Origin: Neoscytalidium dimidiatum
Taxonomy: Eukaryota > Ascomycota > Dothideomycetes > Botryosphaeriales > Botryosphaeriaceae
Length of the DNA: 64,000 bases
NCBI GenBank assembly: GCA_037367355.1
Contig: CM074705.1
Span: 1,302,001-1,366,000 of the forward strand
Reading direction: 5' to 3'
The translations under genes were made by a program, and so were the position numbers. Shown piece by piece: positions 35,592 through 47,042 of the stretch (positions within the stretch are counted from its first letter, which is position 1; every line of letters begins with the position of its first letter). A model generated the notes under the pieces. The model was not told where the DNA came from. It saw only the letters and a program-made list of their open reading frames with translations, and made no database searches.

Positions 35592-38438
35592 ATGAACAAT
35601 GGCGCGGGGCAGCCAGAGCCCAACACCACCGCCCGGAATCCGCCTTTCTTCCATTTGCCGCGTCGTCCCTCGATAACACCGCCCGCCAGGCCGCAGCCTC
35701 CGAACCAGCAGCCCACCTCGCCGACATCGCCTCCGCGCCCATCCTCATCGCGCTCCTCATGGTTCCACGCCTCCACGCGCCGTCCGCGCACCTCTCCCGG
35801 CCCCCGCCCCTCGCCCTTCAAGTCCCGCGGCAGCCAGCCTTTCCCCGACGAGCTGAAGCGCGATTCCGGCTTTGCCCCCTCCACCACCCGCCCCTCCCAC
35901 GACGGTGACCAGAGCGTACCCCGCGTCCCAAGCTTGCCCACTATCGTTGTGCACGACGAGCCCCAGCGCCCTTCGACAGCCAACAATGTGAGTGATCTCG
36001 AGAACATCAAACCCGCCAAGAGCATTGAGACCGACATTCCGAAGGGCGATTTCGACGACCTCGCCGCCGACAAGATCGCCTTTTCCAAGCGAGGAACCCT
36101 TCTTCTTAACGGCAAGAGAATGAACGAGATGCTGCGCTCGACCAAGGAGAAAGAGGATGCCAAGCAGCAGGACGACAATCCAAACGATGGCTCGGAGGCC
36201 GAAAAAGGAGACGGAACTGATGATCAGCGGGTGGAAGGCTCGGCGGAGGAGTCAAGCGACAAGCAGGAGGACGATCGGGTTCAGAATGCCGTTAAATCAG
36301 GACGGAGTCTGGGAGAGGAACAAACACAGGATGCCACCGAGACCTCCGATGCTGAATCGACTAGGGAGGAAACACCCGAATTGGCCGTTCCTCGTCCAAA
36401 CCCCCATCCAGACGCTCCACGAGCCGTTAGCCTGAGTGCTATGACCCCAGATGGCCGAGCATCCACCGCCGTATCAGCCACACCACCGTCAAGAAGCAGG
36501 TCTCTCGCGCCACGTCGTAACTACCCCGGAACCCGCGTTTTGTCTGCGGATGAAACAATGCTTTCCAAGAAGGTTCGTTCAATGTACGAGTACGGTGACG
36601 AAAGAGCCGCCGACTGGGTTGTCGAGCCAAGCATTCGTATGGATGGTTCGATTGAGGAGGAAGTCCAGGCAGAAGTGCCTCGGGACGGTGACAGTCTGCA
36701 AATCACGAAGTCACGACAGAATGGGGATACGCTGCGGAGTGCAAGTATTGTCAGCAGAGCAACAAGCGTGATATCGAGAGAACCTCATGAACTCGCTGGC
36801 GGCATAGAAGATTGGGAGGACATTGATGGCTGTGAGGTGGACCGGTACGGCTTCATCGTTCCCAAGAAGCCCGAGCCAACAGAACAGCGTGACTCTATGG
36901 TCACTTTTGACACACCCAAGCTTCAGCGCGTGTCAACGCAGCTGCAGCTTGCTTCTGAAGCACCAAGACGAAAACGGACACTGCGTCGTACAGGCTCCAT
37001 TGCTAGATCATCAAGGACGAATTTTAGCGGCCAGCCCAAGCGTTTGTCTTCCAGCAGATCTCTGCGTCCACCAGAGTCCATTTATTCTACCAGGAGCACA
37101 ACATCTGTCCGGTCCAACATCTTCCGGAATGCTGCCAACAGATTGCCACACAACCGTAGTAGAAGGTTGGTTGACGAAGCTAGCGATATGCTTACGCTTC
37201 CGCCCGGACTTGCCGCAATAGCTGAGGAGAAAGAGGGTGGAAGAACAGTAGAAATGATGAAGCGCAAAGAATGGCAGAGGGAAGAGAAGTGGCGGAAGAT
37301 GGGTAAGCTCGTGGGCAAGTCTCCGGTCGGCGGCGGAATGCTCTTCGAATTCGATACCAGGAGCCCCAAACTTATCGAGCGGACATGGAAGGGAATTCCG
37401 GACAGGTGGCGGGCCACTGCATGGTACGCGTTCCTCTCAGCAAGCGCTAAGAAGGATCCGAACAGTCCTTCGGATGAAGAGCTAGTCGAGGCATTCTACG
37501 ACCTTCAAGAGGAAGATTCCGCAGAAGACATGCAGATCGACATGGACGTGCCTCGTACGATCAACCACCATATCATGTTTCGAAGGCGCTATCGTGGAGG
37601 CCAACGCCTTCTCTTCCGTGTTTTACACGCCTTTTCGCTCTATCTCCCGGATACTGGCTACGTACAGGGCATGGCTGCGCTTGCAGCCACTTTGCTATGT
37701 TACTATGATGAGGAAAGAGCCTTCGTCATGCTGGTGCGGCTGTGGAAACTGAGAGGTTTGGAGCGCCTGTACCAGTCTGGATTCGAGGGTCTCATGGAGG
37801 CTTTGAACGATTTCGAGAAATATTGGCTCGCTGGGGGCGACGTAGCTCAGAAATTGGTAAGTCTTGGCTAAGCCGGTCACCGCCCTCGAAGTACTCCGCA
37901 GCTTCGCTTTGGGTCGGCAGCCACACTGTTTAGCTCGAAGCTGAAAAAAAAAAGAACCAAACGGTCCGGTCTGGACTGTGCGTGGTGCCGACCCAGAAGC
38001 ACACCCCTGATACCTTAATACTTGCTATTATCATGATCCCCGAGCCTGATCGCACATGCTAATCCTACGGTACAGGACGAACTCGGCGTGCACTGCACTG
38101 CTTACGGAACGCGTTGGTACCTCACGCTCTTCAACTATTCTATTCCTTTCCCGGCGCAACTCCGCGTATGGGACGTGTTCATGCTGCTCGGAGATGCCGC
38201 AACTTCCTGCGACCCAAATAACTCATTTCACGCCGATCTCGATGTGCTGCACGCCACCTCTGCAGCCCTCATCGACGCCACGCGCGATATTCTGTTGGAT
38301 TCGGACTTCGAAAACGCGATGAAAACGCTAACCTCTTGGATCCCGGTCAAGGACGAAGACCTGCTTATGCGCGTGGCGAGAGCGGAGTGGAAGCAGAGGA
38401 AAAAGCGAGCCAGGGCTAATCCTACCACCGCCGGGTAA
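35592..38438 (+). CDS. TBC-domain Rab GTPase-activating protein
   Basis: Two exons, 35592-37856 and 38076-38438, give 875 aa. The N-terminal 580 residues are disordered, Ser/Pro-rich and acidic, with EDWEDIDGCEVDRYGFIVPKK (near 410-430) as the only ordered-looking island. The TBC domain starts near residue 597 (RTWKGIPDRWRATAWYAFL). The arginine finger R655 lies in DMDVPRTI and the glutamine finger Q692 in GYVQGMAAL, so the dual-finger mechanism should work. The last part, rebuilt over the intron as KLDELGVHCTAYGTRWYLTL, completes the domain. It resembles fungal Gyp2/Mdr1-type GAPs but lacks their GRAM domains. The 219-bp intron is the longest seen in the window. The target Rab is not readable. 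Confidence 0.88.
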
Positions 38439-41400
38439 TGCTGCGTAGCGATATGTTGCCAGTGCCGAAAAGAGATGGGCTCGGATTCCTAGCTGGCAAG
38501 ATTAAACAGATCGCATTTGCACTCGAGCCTACTGCAGAACCTCACGGCAAGGGTTGCATCGATTGCGTAGAAGGCGGCCGAGGCTAGACTCGAAGTGCTG
38601 ACTAGGGGCTGCGCCTCTAGCGAAACACACTTTTGCCCTCTCAACCACCTACTTGTTCAGGTATCACAACCCGGCAATTTCCTTTTTACCATTCGCCTTC
38701 GCCGTCCGGACGGGAACAGCTGCGGCCAGGCTTCGATCCGCCACAAAGATCGCCTGAACGGTCCGAAAGGCAGGGCGACGTCGCGTGGCTTGAACGTGGT
38801 CGCCCGCCGTATGCCTAAGCGAGATCTCCTGCGTGAGAGGCGCTCTCATTCCTTCCTTGATTCTTTGCTTTTTTCCAAGGACCCAACCAATCTCCCTTTT
38901 TACCACCGAATACCCCGATTGGAGAGGTCCTCCGTCATGTGTAATACCCGACCACACGCTCTGCACGGCTGTCGTTTTGTTTGTAAAGTTTTTGTTTCCT
39001 TGTCCTTGTACATTGTTATTGTTGCCTTCGGCGCGGAAAAAACATCTTGTCCCCCGTGGCGATCGACATGCAAGGCGCTCGATGGTTGATAGTGAGGTCA
39101 CATTTGCTGCATCTGCCTCGGAGGCATTTTCCGCTGCTAATTCTGTACAAGTCAGCTTTTATTTGACTGAGAGGGGATAGAGAGGGCGCACACGATGTCC
39201 AAAGCATCGTTCGCCCCACCCCTCCACTAAAAGCTGCTCCGACGTCATGTAACGACGGGCAATTCCGCTTACTGCAACCATACCGGCATCCTCTCTTTGT
39301 GTTGGCTTGTTCATTCTTTCATTGCCTTTCTTTCTTTTTATTCTCACAGGGAGGCTAATATGCAGCCGGCAGATCGCGCTACCGGAGCTGGGGCCGAGGC
39401 CCGGAACTGCCTCTGGGTTTTTTTTTTTATATTTTTTCCGATCGAGGCTGCTTCTTGTTTTTCTTTTCTTTTTTTTCTACTTCACAACCGGTTGATATCA
39501 ATTCTCTCGTTGGGCGCGATTCTTGCGAGAACGGAATCAGGGTGCTTCACGGGAAAGGCCCCCCAACGACCATACATACAAGGCGTGTTCATTTTTGCCT
39601 GATAGGATAGAAAAGAGAAAAAGAGTGGAGGAGGCGGGGTAAGGGGGCAAAAGGGTACAAAAAGAAAGGGGCACACATTCTATCGTAGTAGTAATTGCTA
39701 ATGATTGGCTGCGAGGACTACCGCCAAACCCCCGTCAGCCCCCTCCATCCATCATCGCTTTGCGTGCAAAGAAAAAGGGAAAGGCCCAGCGAATCAGAAA
39801 TCACAACGCGATCCTGACAGTGTGAGTGGTGCGACATCACGATTTTCTTGTTTTTATTTTCGATCTCCGGCGACACTTTTATCTGATTGACGGATAAACG
39901 GCACGCAAGTCATTGGAGGGGATACGAAAAGTTTAAAAAAGTGATGGCGTCCCCGAGTCATCTGGCAAATGTCAGCCAGGGACCCTTTTTTTTTTCACCC
40001 ATTCGAACTGACTCTTGGAACGCCCGCGCTGACGGCGCCGTGGCATCTTCCATCAAGGAGCCACGCGATAGGCGTCGAGTGGCAGTTCCGGTCATCCCGC
40101 GACCACCAGATAAGGTTGATGGCGCTTCTTTTTTTTTTTTGTTGTGCTCGCTTGGAAGTTTGGACGGGATCAAGGCACCGGATTATTCCTTTGTGTTGTT
40201 CGCAATTTTCATTTATGCCGAGCAAGGATTTGATTGGCCTTGTGGCTTGAGGGCGCGGAAGGGTACCGTGCCTGGCACTGGAGTGAGCAGAAACCCGACG
40301 GGATGATGAGGTAAGGCGAGCGAAGGGGGAGGGGAGGGTTAGTCCCAGCAGTCAAGGTTTCGAACGGTTCCGTCGGTGTGTATGCGCCAGCGACCCCCCG
40401 GGGGGGGGGGGGGTTTGTGTGTTAGTTGGCAGCAAGGCGAGACGAAGAAAGGACGAACAGACAAAAATCCCCGGTTTAGGATTCGGGTTGCGTGGACCCC
40501 ATGCTGGTTGTTCGGTACGAAGGTGCGGGACAGCGTGCACCCTGGCACTTGAGATCATGCTCCCCTTTCCCTTTCCTAGATCCTGGAAACGTGCGTGTAA
40601 CTACATTTGTCTGCGAGTGCGCCTCGTTGCGTGCCCTATGCTTGGGGGCGGCGTGGGAGGCTTGTGTGCTTTTCTGCACCATGCTCCTTGAGGCCGGATG
40701 TCCCGAGTGATTGAAGTGCATGTTTGAGGCCACCCCCTTGCCCTCGTCCTGTGATGCATGCCTTCCGCCCCCCTACCGGAGGGATTGCGTCCAGATACGG
40801 GGAGGACAGGACGAGAGGGAGGCAAAGCTGAGCCGTGTCCATGGGCGTGCGCGCGCTGTGTGCGTGTGCGCGTGCGTGTTCGCTGTTGTGCGTACGTGCG
40901 TTATGTGGACGTTGCTCGCGAGAGAGGCATCTGACTGACTTGGGGCGACGATTCGTCTTGCTCTCAGACCGCGACAGGGCAGGCCCCGGCCTGCTTTCCC
41001 CATCTACGTGAATCTCGAACGATCCAAGCTGATCAATCTTGCAATCTTGGGGTTCATCTGCAGAGCTGCCGCACCAATGAGAGTCATTTGGGTGTTCTCT
41101 TTTTCCCGCGCAAGAGCGGGCGTTGGTGAAGGAGTGATCGGCGGCGGCCGAAAAGCCTCCATTCATTTCTCATTGTTCCCTGTCAAGTGAAAACGGAGTT
41201 TGGAGCTATCAACAAAACACGAGGTGGGAAGGACATGTCTCCGTGGCGGTCTGGTGAGGTGAGAAGCGCGACGGATGTCTAGAGCTCTTCTCCGCTTTTC
41301 TGGTTTTTAGAAGAGGGGCTCAAGAGGGCCAGCGCCGCGCAGCCACAGTGATCCGAGCAGGACGGGCATGGGAGACAGGCCGGGACTGCAGAAAACGGTA

Positions 41401-41685
41401 GGTGACTGCGGGCGGAAGTGCCGCATGGCCCGGCAGTTGCCTTTGAGCACAGCAGTGGGCACGGCGGCTGCGGGCCATGTGGGTTAGTTGGGTTACAAAT
41501 GTCAACGCCAGAGCAGGCAAAGAGGCGGCTTGATAGGCCAGCAGGGCTCCTTTTTGGGCCTTTCTCGTTCGCTCTCGCTCGTCCTTGGCCGGCCCGAGCA
41601 TTTCGATTCGTGGCGAAGATGCACGCGACTCAGAGAATGGAGCGAGCGCAGGCCGCGACATGCGTCGTTGCGGATCATACCTTGC

Positions 41686-42033
41686 TCAAACGAGGAAGAG
41701 GAGCATCTCGGCGCAAGCCGCCGCGACGCAAGGCAGAGCCGGCGCCAGCGGCAGCGGCAGCGGCAGTGGTAGTGGTAGTGGTAGTGGCAGTGGCAGTGGC
41801 AGTGGCAGTGGCAGTTGCGGGCGGCTATGCAGGTGGAGCTTGGGCGAAGAGCTCCAGGTGGTGAACGAAGGCGAGCGTGGGCGGGATTGATGAGAGCTCT
41901 CTGGTGCCGTGGTGCCTCTGGGTGATGCAGTGGGAGTGACAGGGAGGCGGTAGGGACGGGGCTCCGGGGCGGAAGACGCAATCTTGCCAGATTGAGGGGC
42001 CGCGCGTAGATCATCACACCACTTTTCGCTCAT
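41686..42033 (-). CDS. Weak candidate coding exon, 115 aa, Leu-Pro repeat
   Basis: The minus strand opens with ATG at 42033 (MSEKWCDDLRAAPQSGK) and runs 115 codons to a stop. The first 65 codons have a gene-like mix (RPYRLPVTPTASPRG, RPRSPSFTTWSSSPK). After that the frame enters the GGCAGT array and reads as Leu-Pro dipeptides. A strong donor-like site (AAG|GTATGA, near 41682 on the minus strand) lies just downstream, but in a different frame. I recognise no family and found no matching second exon. It may be a real first exon or chance. Confidence 0.15.
   Translation of the reverse strand: MSEKWCDDLRAAPQSGKIASSAPEPRPYRLPVTPTASPRGTTAPESSHQSRPRSPSFTTWSSSPKLHLHSRPQLPLPLPLPLPLPLPLPLPLPLPLAPALPCVAAACAEMLLFLV
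41749..41816. repeat. Hexamer tandem repeat GGCAGC/GGCAGT/GGTAGT
   Basis: About eleven hexamer units in a row, starting as GGCAGC, passing through GGTAGT and ending as GGCAGT. It encodes Gly-Ser or Leu-Pro runs depending on strand. Confidence 0.9.
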
Positions 42034-42479
42034 CACTGCACCTCGAGCAGCTCTCGAATCGCTGAAAGAAGAGGCGCACGCGCGGAACTGGGAACTGGAA
42101 ACCGGGAACGCAGCGCGCGCGGTGAGATCTGGCGCCCGTCCCAGCCATCGGCCACCGCCCGCACGCCGCCGACACCATGCTGCAGACGGAGCACGCGCCG
42201 TTCTCTGCCAGCCCGGCCCAGCCCACAACACCCGCACCCGCACCCTCACCCTCACCCTCGCGCTCCCACCGGCCGGGATCTGCTGTGCGCCTGGTCGTGG
42301 TTGGATGTGCGTCGGCACCGCACGCCGGCGGGAGGCGACAGGAAAAAAGCAGCCGCCTGGCAGTGAGTCCCTGGCGCCCGGCTGCAGCGCGGCAGCACCT
42401 ACAATACACAGCAGCGCAGCGGCGCGGCGCGCGGGCAAACGTCGTGTCGTCGCCACGACTTGCCGGGCCCTCGACCGTC

Positions 42480-42511
42480 TCTCTGTGCGTCTCTGTGCGT
42501 CTCTGTGCCTC
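42480..42511. repeat. Decamer tandem repeat CTCTGTGCGT
   Basis: Three near-identical decamer copies in direct tandem (CTCTGTGCGT twice, then CTCTGTGCCT). Confidence 0.8.
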
Positions 42512-44170
42512 CCGCAACGCCCAAGCCCGCGGCCGAGCCCTCGCGAACCCTGGGGCCGCGCCGTTCGATGTCGGCAGGCTCGAGTTGTCGATTAGCGATT
42601 GGCGATTTCCCATCCTGGCCGCGAAGATCTCGCCTGCGCCTGCCTGCACGCCTCGCCTTGCCTTGCCCTGCCCGCCCTCGCCACCGCCCTCTGCCTCCTC
42701 CACCCCGGCCTGACCCTTTCTGGCCACTGTACCCTCGAACCAGCAATCGGCATGCCGGCCTCGTCGGGACGACGCACCACTCCCCGGCTCGTGCTGCCGG
42801 AGCATGCCTTGGGGCTCCTTCCCGCGCGCGCTGCCGGCCACTCCAGCCGCCGCGCCCCCAACGACACCTGCTGGTTAATCTGGACGCCGACGCCGCCGCC
42901 GCCGCCGATTACTGCCCGCCTCGCGTAGCCCAGCAGATTGCAGCGAGCGGCGACCGGTCGAGCATGGCGCTGGCCTCTAGCCGCTGCTCGCGAATGACAG
43001 GTGGCCGGTGGCAGGGCGCGGAGGCGCTTGGCACTTCCGTGATTGCCGCTGTGCGCTTTCATCTCGCCAAAGTCGGGGCCGGTCCTGTTGATACCTGTCT
43101 CTAGACGAGGGGAGGGGTGGGTGGATGCCGTTCGCGAGGAGGCTGTGGCTTGCAGAAAAACGCACGTAATCTGCCCGGGCGAGGCAGACCTGGAGCGGCG
43201 CCAGGCATGTCTCAGCATCAAACCGGCCAGGAGGGAATAGCAATTCTCTTTTATTTTTCCGTTTTCTGCACCGGCACTCCTCTTTTAGACTTCGCATGAC
43301 GGTCCTGCCATGTCCTGCCCCATGAGCCCGGCGTTTTAGCAGGGCCCGTTTGGCTCCCAGCGTCTTGAGCATGTTTGGAGGCGTCTCAAGGCTCCGGCCG
43401 CAGCGTCCCCGGTTCCCGCTACCAGCAGGCGTCAATTACGCTTAACGGGCTGCCGCGCGGTGGATTGGGGATGGCGGCCGGGCAGGGGACCGGCAGGGTG
43501 CCAGGCCCTAGCAGCCGTTGCGAAGGAAAGAAGGTTGGCGCGTGTGGGCAGGCTGGTCAGGGTGGGTGACTTTCTGCTTGTTTGCCGGGCGCCATCTAGC
43601 CGCAACGGGCAACCCTCCAGCCTGGGGAACCCTCCTCGGAGGACGAGCGCGCGTGTCGAACGGGTGCAGAGGCAGACCGCATTGGGTTTCGGATATTCCG
43701 CGTTGGTATCATCCACCTCGTCGAATTTCGTCAGCCCGCGCGTTTGATTGGAGGGCGGGCGCTGCATGACATCGCTCTAGCTCCGGGATCCAGCGCGCTC
43801 TCGCTGCCTCTGCTGCTCCCACCGACTCGCTCTCAGGCGCCAGAGCGGGATGGGCGCTTTGCGGTGGAACGCGCAGCGTCTAGATCCCGATGCGACCAGA
43901 TCTACTCGCCTGATCGGGAGCGCCACGGCGTTTCAGCTGAGCCCGGCCAGGCCCAAAGGGCTCAGTGGGCGGAGATGAGGCGGCTGCAGAGGTAGGTCGT
44001 CTGCGTCTGAGGGGCCGGCCGCGTGGGGCGTCATGACGAGCAGCAGGGCAGTCACAACGGAAATAGCGGCGTGGACGGCGGCAGCAGCAGGAAGGGGGAT
44101 CGGTACGTACTGCACATACATGCTCCCAGCATTCGCAAAAGAACGCGGCGGACACGGCGCCCTCTCTGGG

Positions 44171-44199
44171 AGCAGCAGCAGCAGCAGCAGCAGCAGCAA
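44171..44199. repeat. Trinucleotide repeat (GCA)n
   Basis: Nine GCA units in direct tandem. Confidence 0.9.
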
Positions 44200-44592
44200 T
44201 GTCACTGTAACGTCCGGCGGCGGAGATCATTACTGACTTATCGATTGCATGCCGTCCGCCTTGCTGCGTCGATCACGGGAGGAGTGGCAGGCTGGCGCAT
44301 CTTCTTTCAGCCCTGGGCGTGCTGGCAGATGCCGTTCCTGGCAGGGCAATGTCGGGCCAGGGGCGGGCGTTTCGCATAGAGCGGCGGCGGGAGCTTGGTG
44401 CTGGGCCTCATCAGAGCCAAATTGCTGGAGAAGCGCGTGCGGTCCTTCATTTTCTGGGTCTGCTGCCGGCGGGCTCGCGATGGAAATTGGGCGGTGGGAC
44501 TTGGGGGGGCTCCTGGCGAAATGACGCGCCAGGGCTGCGCGTGCGCGTCTGCGTCTGCGCCGGGCGCGGGGGGGCTGATGTCGCGCGAGCAG

Positions 44593-44637
44593 CACTGGCG
44601 CTGGCACTGGCACTGGCACTGGCACTGGCGGTGGCAG
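44593..44637. repeat. Hexamer tandem repeat CTGGCA
   Basis: About seven units of CTGGCA/CTGGCG. The period and sequence are close to the GGCAGT array at 41749-41816. Confidence 0.85.
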
Positions 44638-44812
44638 CCGGGGGAGCATGGGCATAGAGGACTGGTATGGCATGGGCGGGCGGGCGGTGGGCCTATTCTT
44701 GATCATCGAGCGTGGATGGTGGACGCTGGGCGGTGGGCGGTGGGCGTAGGCATACACTTAGATGGTAGGCCCTGAGAAAGACGTCGTCGACTGGGCGTGG
44801 AGCGGCGCGCCT

Positions 44813-44840
44813 GAGCCTTGAGCCTTGAGCCTTGAGCCCC
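44813..44840. repeat. Octamer tandem repeat GAGCCTTG
   Basis: Three complete GAGCCTTG units followed by a diverging fourth. Confidence 0.8.
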
Positions 44841-45369
44841 GAGCCTGGCGAATCTGGCTCCGGCGGCTCGATGCGACGGCGAGGATGCTTGCACGGCGCT
44901 AGCATCGTGCCCGCGCGCACATGCAGGTCTTCTCGACGCTCAGCGCCAGAGCGCCACACCTGGGGGGTCCACTGCCCGTTCGGGCTGCGCATTTGCCGCC
45001 GCGCGCCCTCAGCCTGCCGTTGAAGCCGAGCCGGCCGCCGTGCCCTCGATGCTCCATCGCCGTCGCCGGCCTCCCAGCTGCACGCTGCCCGCAGCCCGCA
45101 GCCCGCATCCCGCCGCCCTGCCCCTCCCTGCCCTGCCCTGCCCGCCCAGGCCTACGTGATCGCCGGCCCTTCACGCGAGCGCTGGATCGACCGCGCAGCC
45201 AGCGAGCCCGTTAGCCTTACGGCATGCGGCAGGCGAATCTCCCACCCTGCCGGTAAAGGTTCCTGGTCCTCCGCCATGCCTCTAAATAAGGTAGCCCTCC
45301 CCAGTCCCTCCCACCGCGCGCCGCCACGCCTCAAAACTGCTCCACTCCCAACGGCTTTTCCTTTCTTGC

Positions 45370-45445
45370 TCCTTCTTCTTCTTCTTCTTCTTCTTCTTCT
45401 TCTTTCTTCTCCTTCTTCTACTTCTACGTCTTCGTCTTCTTCTTC
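45370..45445. repeat. Polypyrimidine (CTT)n tract
   Basis: A long CTT array with small interruptions, about 200 bp upstream of the next start codon. It may lie in the promoter or 5' leader of that gene. Confidence 0.9.
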
Positions 45446-45651
45446 TTCACCCCGATGTCGGTCGTTGCCTGACGCCTCTGACCCTCATGTTACTCACGCT
45501 TTCCCAACCGACCAGATCGGACTTTGAGTTCAAGCATCCCCATGATTACCCTCAGGCCAGGTCCTATTCACCGACCGCACGACTCTCACCAAAGGTGACC
45601 AGCGGTCCGAGCCCGCTCTCTCAGTCACTGCCGGCCAGTGCCCCCAGCACG

Positions 45652-47042
45652 ATGAGCACGTCTCATCGCGGCCTGCCGCCGCCCGCGGCCATGACGCTGC
45701 CGGACCCCAGCCGCGCTGCCCCGCCGCCCATGTCAGTCTCGCAGCCGCTGGGCCAGATGCCTGCCCCGCCCCAGCAGTGGCAGGGCGCCGAGGAGAGCAT
45801 GCGGAACTGGCTCTCCGCCAAGGCTGAGGAGGACAAGAGGAAGCAGGAGGAAGAGAAGACCCGCCAGGAGACCCTGCGCCTGGAGCAGCGCAAGATCGAG
45901 CAGTCCATGCTGCGGGAGTCCATGCAGGGCGGCGTTCCCCCTCATCTGGTCCCCATGATATTCGCCGGCATTGGCGGCGGCAGCTCCGCAAACGTCACTG
46001 TCGACTGGCTGCAGCAGTACGTCGCCCAGCTCCAGGCCCAGCAGCAGCAGGCGCTCGCACAAGCTCAAGTGTCTCCAGACATGCGGAGGGGCGAACAGCG
46101 GATGATCAACCCTGCTCAGCCAACCGTCTACGCCGGCGCTCAGCAGCAAGTTGTTGCCGCCCCACCTGTGCTACCAGGTCAAGCCCCAGCCCAGCCGCCC
46201 GGCGGCCCTTTCTCAGCACCCTCGTACACCGCGGTGGGGAGCATGTCCCCGCGCGGACGGGCGGGCTCGAACTATCCCCAGCATCCCAAGCCGCCCGCGC
46301 ACTCTCAGTTGCCGCGGCTCACCACGAACGAGATGCAGATCCAGCAGCCACCCCAGGCGCAATCACTCAGCACCATACAGCAGTCACAGCAGCAGGAACC
46401 GCAGACATCGTCCCCCTCGATCTACTTCCACCACTGGGTCCCGCCAACCACCCAGTCAAGCTCTGGTACGAATCCTCCCGCGACGCCGTCAGGTAAACAC
46501 CACAAGTAGGAAGCGTCCACATAACTCTGACAGCTTACGAATGCGGTGTAGACTACGCAAGCTCGCCCAAGAAGCGTAAGGCGCAGGGAGCGCACCAGGC
46601 AGCACCGGCGCCGACTTCTGCGCCGCAATATACTTCGCCGTCATTCTCGCACGTATCGGGCTCGTCAACATCGACACCAGGTCGTCGAGGCCACGCACGG
46701 ACCCGCAGTGACCAGTCCTCGCGAGGGTACGGTACAGAGCAGACGCAGTACACTGGACGTAGCCGGGCAGGCACGCACACGGGTGCCGAATCGAGCTCAT
46801 ATTCCGACCGGCATGCAAGCCACGATCCTCATCGGCGAGAACAGCACCATCAGCAACATCAGCAGCCGCCTCAGGCGCCCCAGTCCTCGCAGGGTACCGA
46901 AGAACGAGGCAACCACGGCAGCGACGGCGAGGGCTCAGAGAGATCCTCGCTAGTCCAGCGTGAAACGCGTCCGTCTGTACAAGCGTCCCAGGGCTCGCGC
47001 CCCAGCACGCCGAAGCGGGAAGCGGGGACTGGCCGGTTGTGA
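45652..47042 (+). CDS. Gln/Pro-rich, coiled-coil, probably nuclear protein of unknown function
   Basis: Two exons, 45652-46492 and 46552-47042, give 443 aa. The frame is also open to ATG 45487, which would add 55 residues, but that ATG has a poor context and follows a possible acceptor tract. ATG 45652 has A at -3 and starts MSTSHRGLPPPAAMTLP, which I remember as a typical beginning of fungal homologs. Residues 41-90 are the most ordered part: PPQQWQGAEESMRNWL leads into a charged coiled coil rich in Lys, Glu and Arg. Then follow PHLVPMIFAGIGG, a Gln-rich stretch with VDWLQQYVAQLQAQQQQ, a short conserved-looking YFHHWVP, and a basic SPKKRK (285-290), a likely nuclear signal. The rest is disordered. 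Transcriptional co-regulation is a guess from composition only. Confidence 0.75.

Larger units (their letters stand above)
38439..45651. other. 7-kb gene desert, GC-rich and repeat-rich in its right half
   Basis: No convincing gene. The left part (38.4-40.8 kb) has many poly-T and poly-A runs and a C/G run at 40397-40413. From about 41.3 kb it becomes GC-rich with long open frames on all strands and many short tandem repeats, listed separately. The last kilobase probably contains promoter and leader of the gene at 45652. A pyrimidine tract ending in AG at 45521 could be a leader intron acceptor. A weak candidate exon on the minus strand (41686-42033) is listed on its own. Confidence 0.5.

Noticed and set aside
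42014..42841. Long minus-strand frame of 275 codons in the GC-rich desert
   Set aside because: GC-rich low-complexity translation (Ala/Arg/Gly), with similarly long frames in the other strand and frames; no motif.
45487..45651. N-terminal extension of the Gln-rich protein from ATG 45487
   Set aside because: Poor start context and a likely leader-intron acceptor after it; start at 45652 preferred, though the extension is not excluded.
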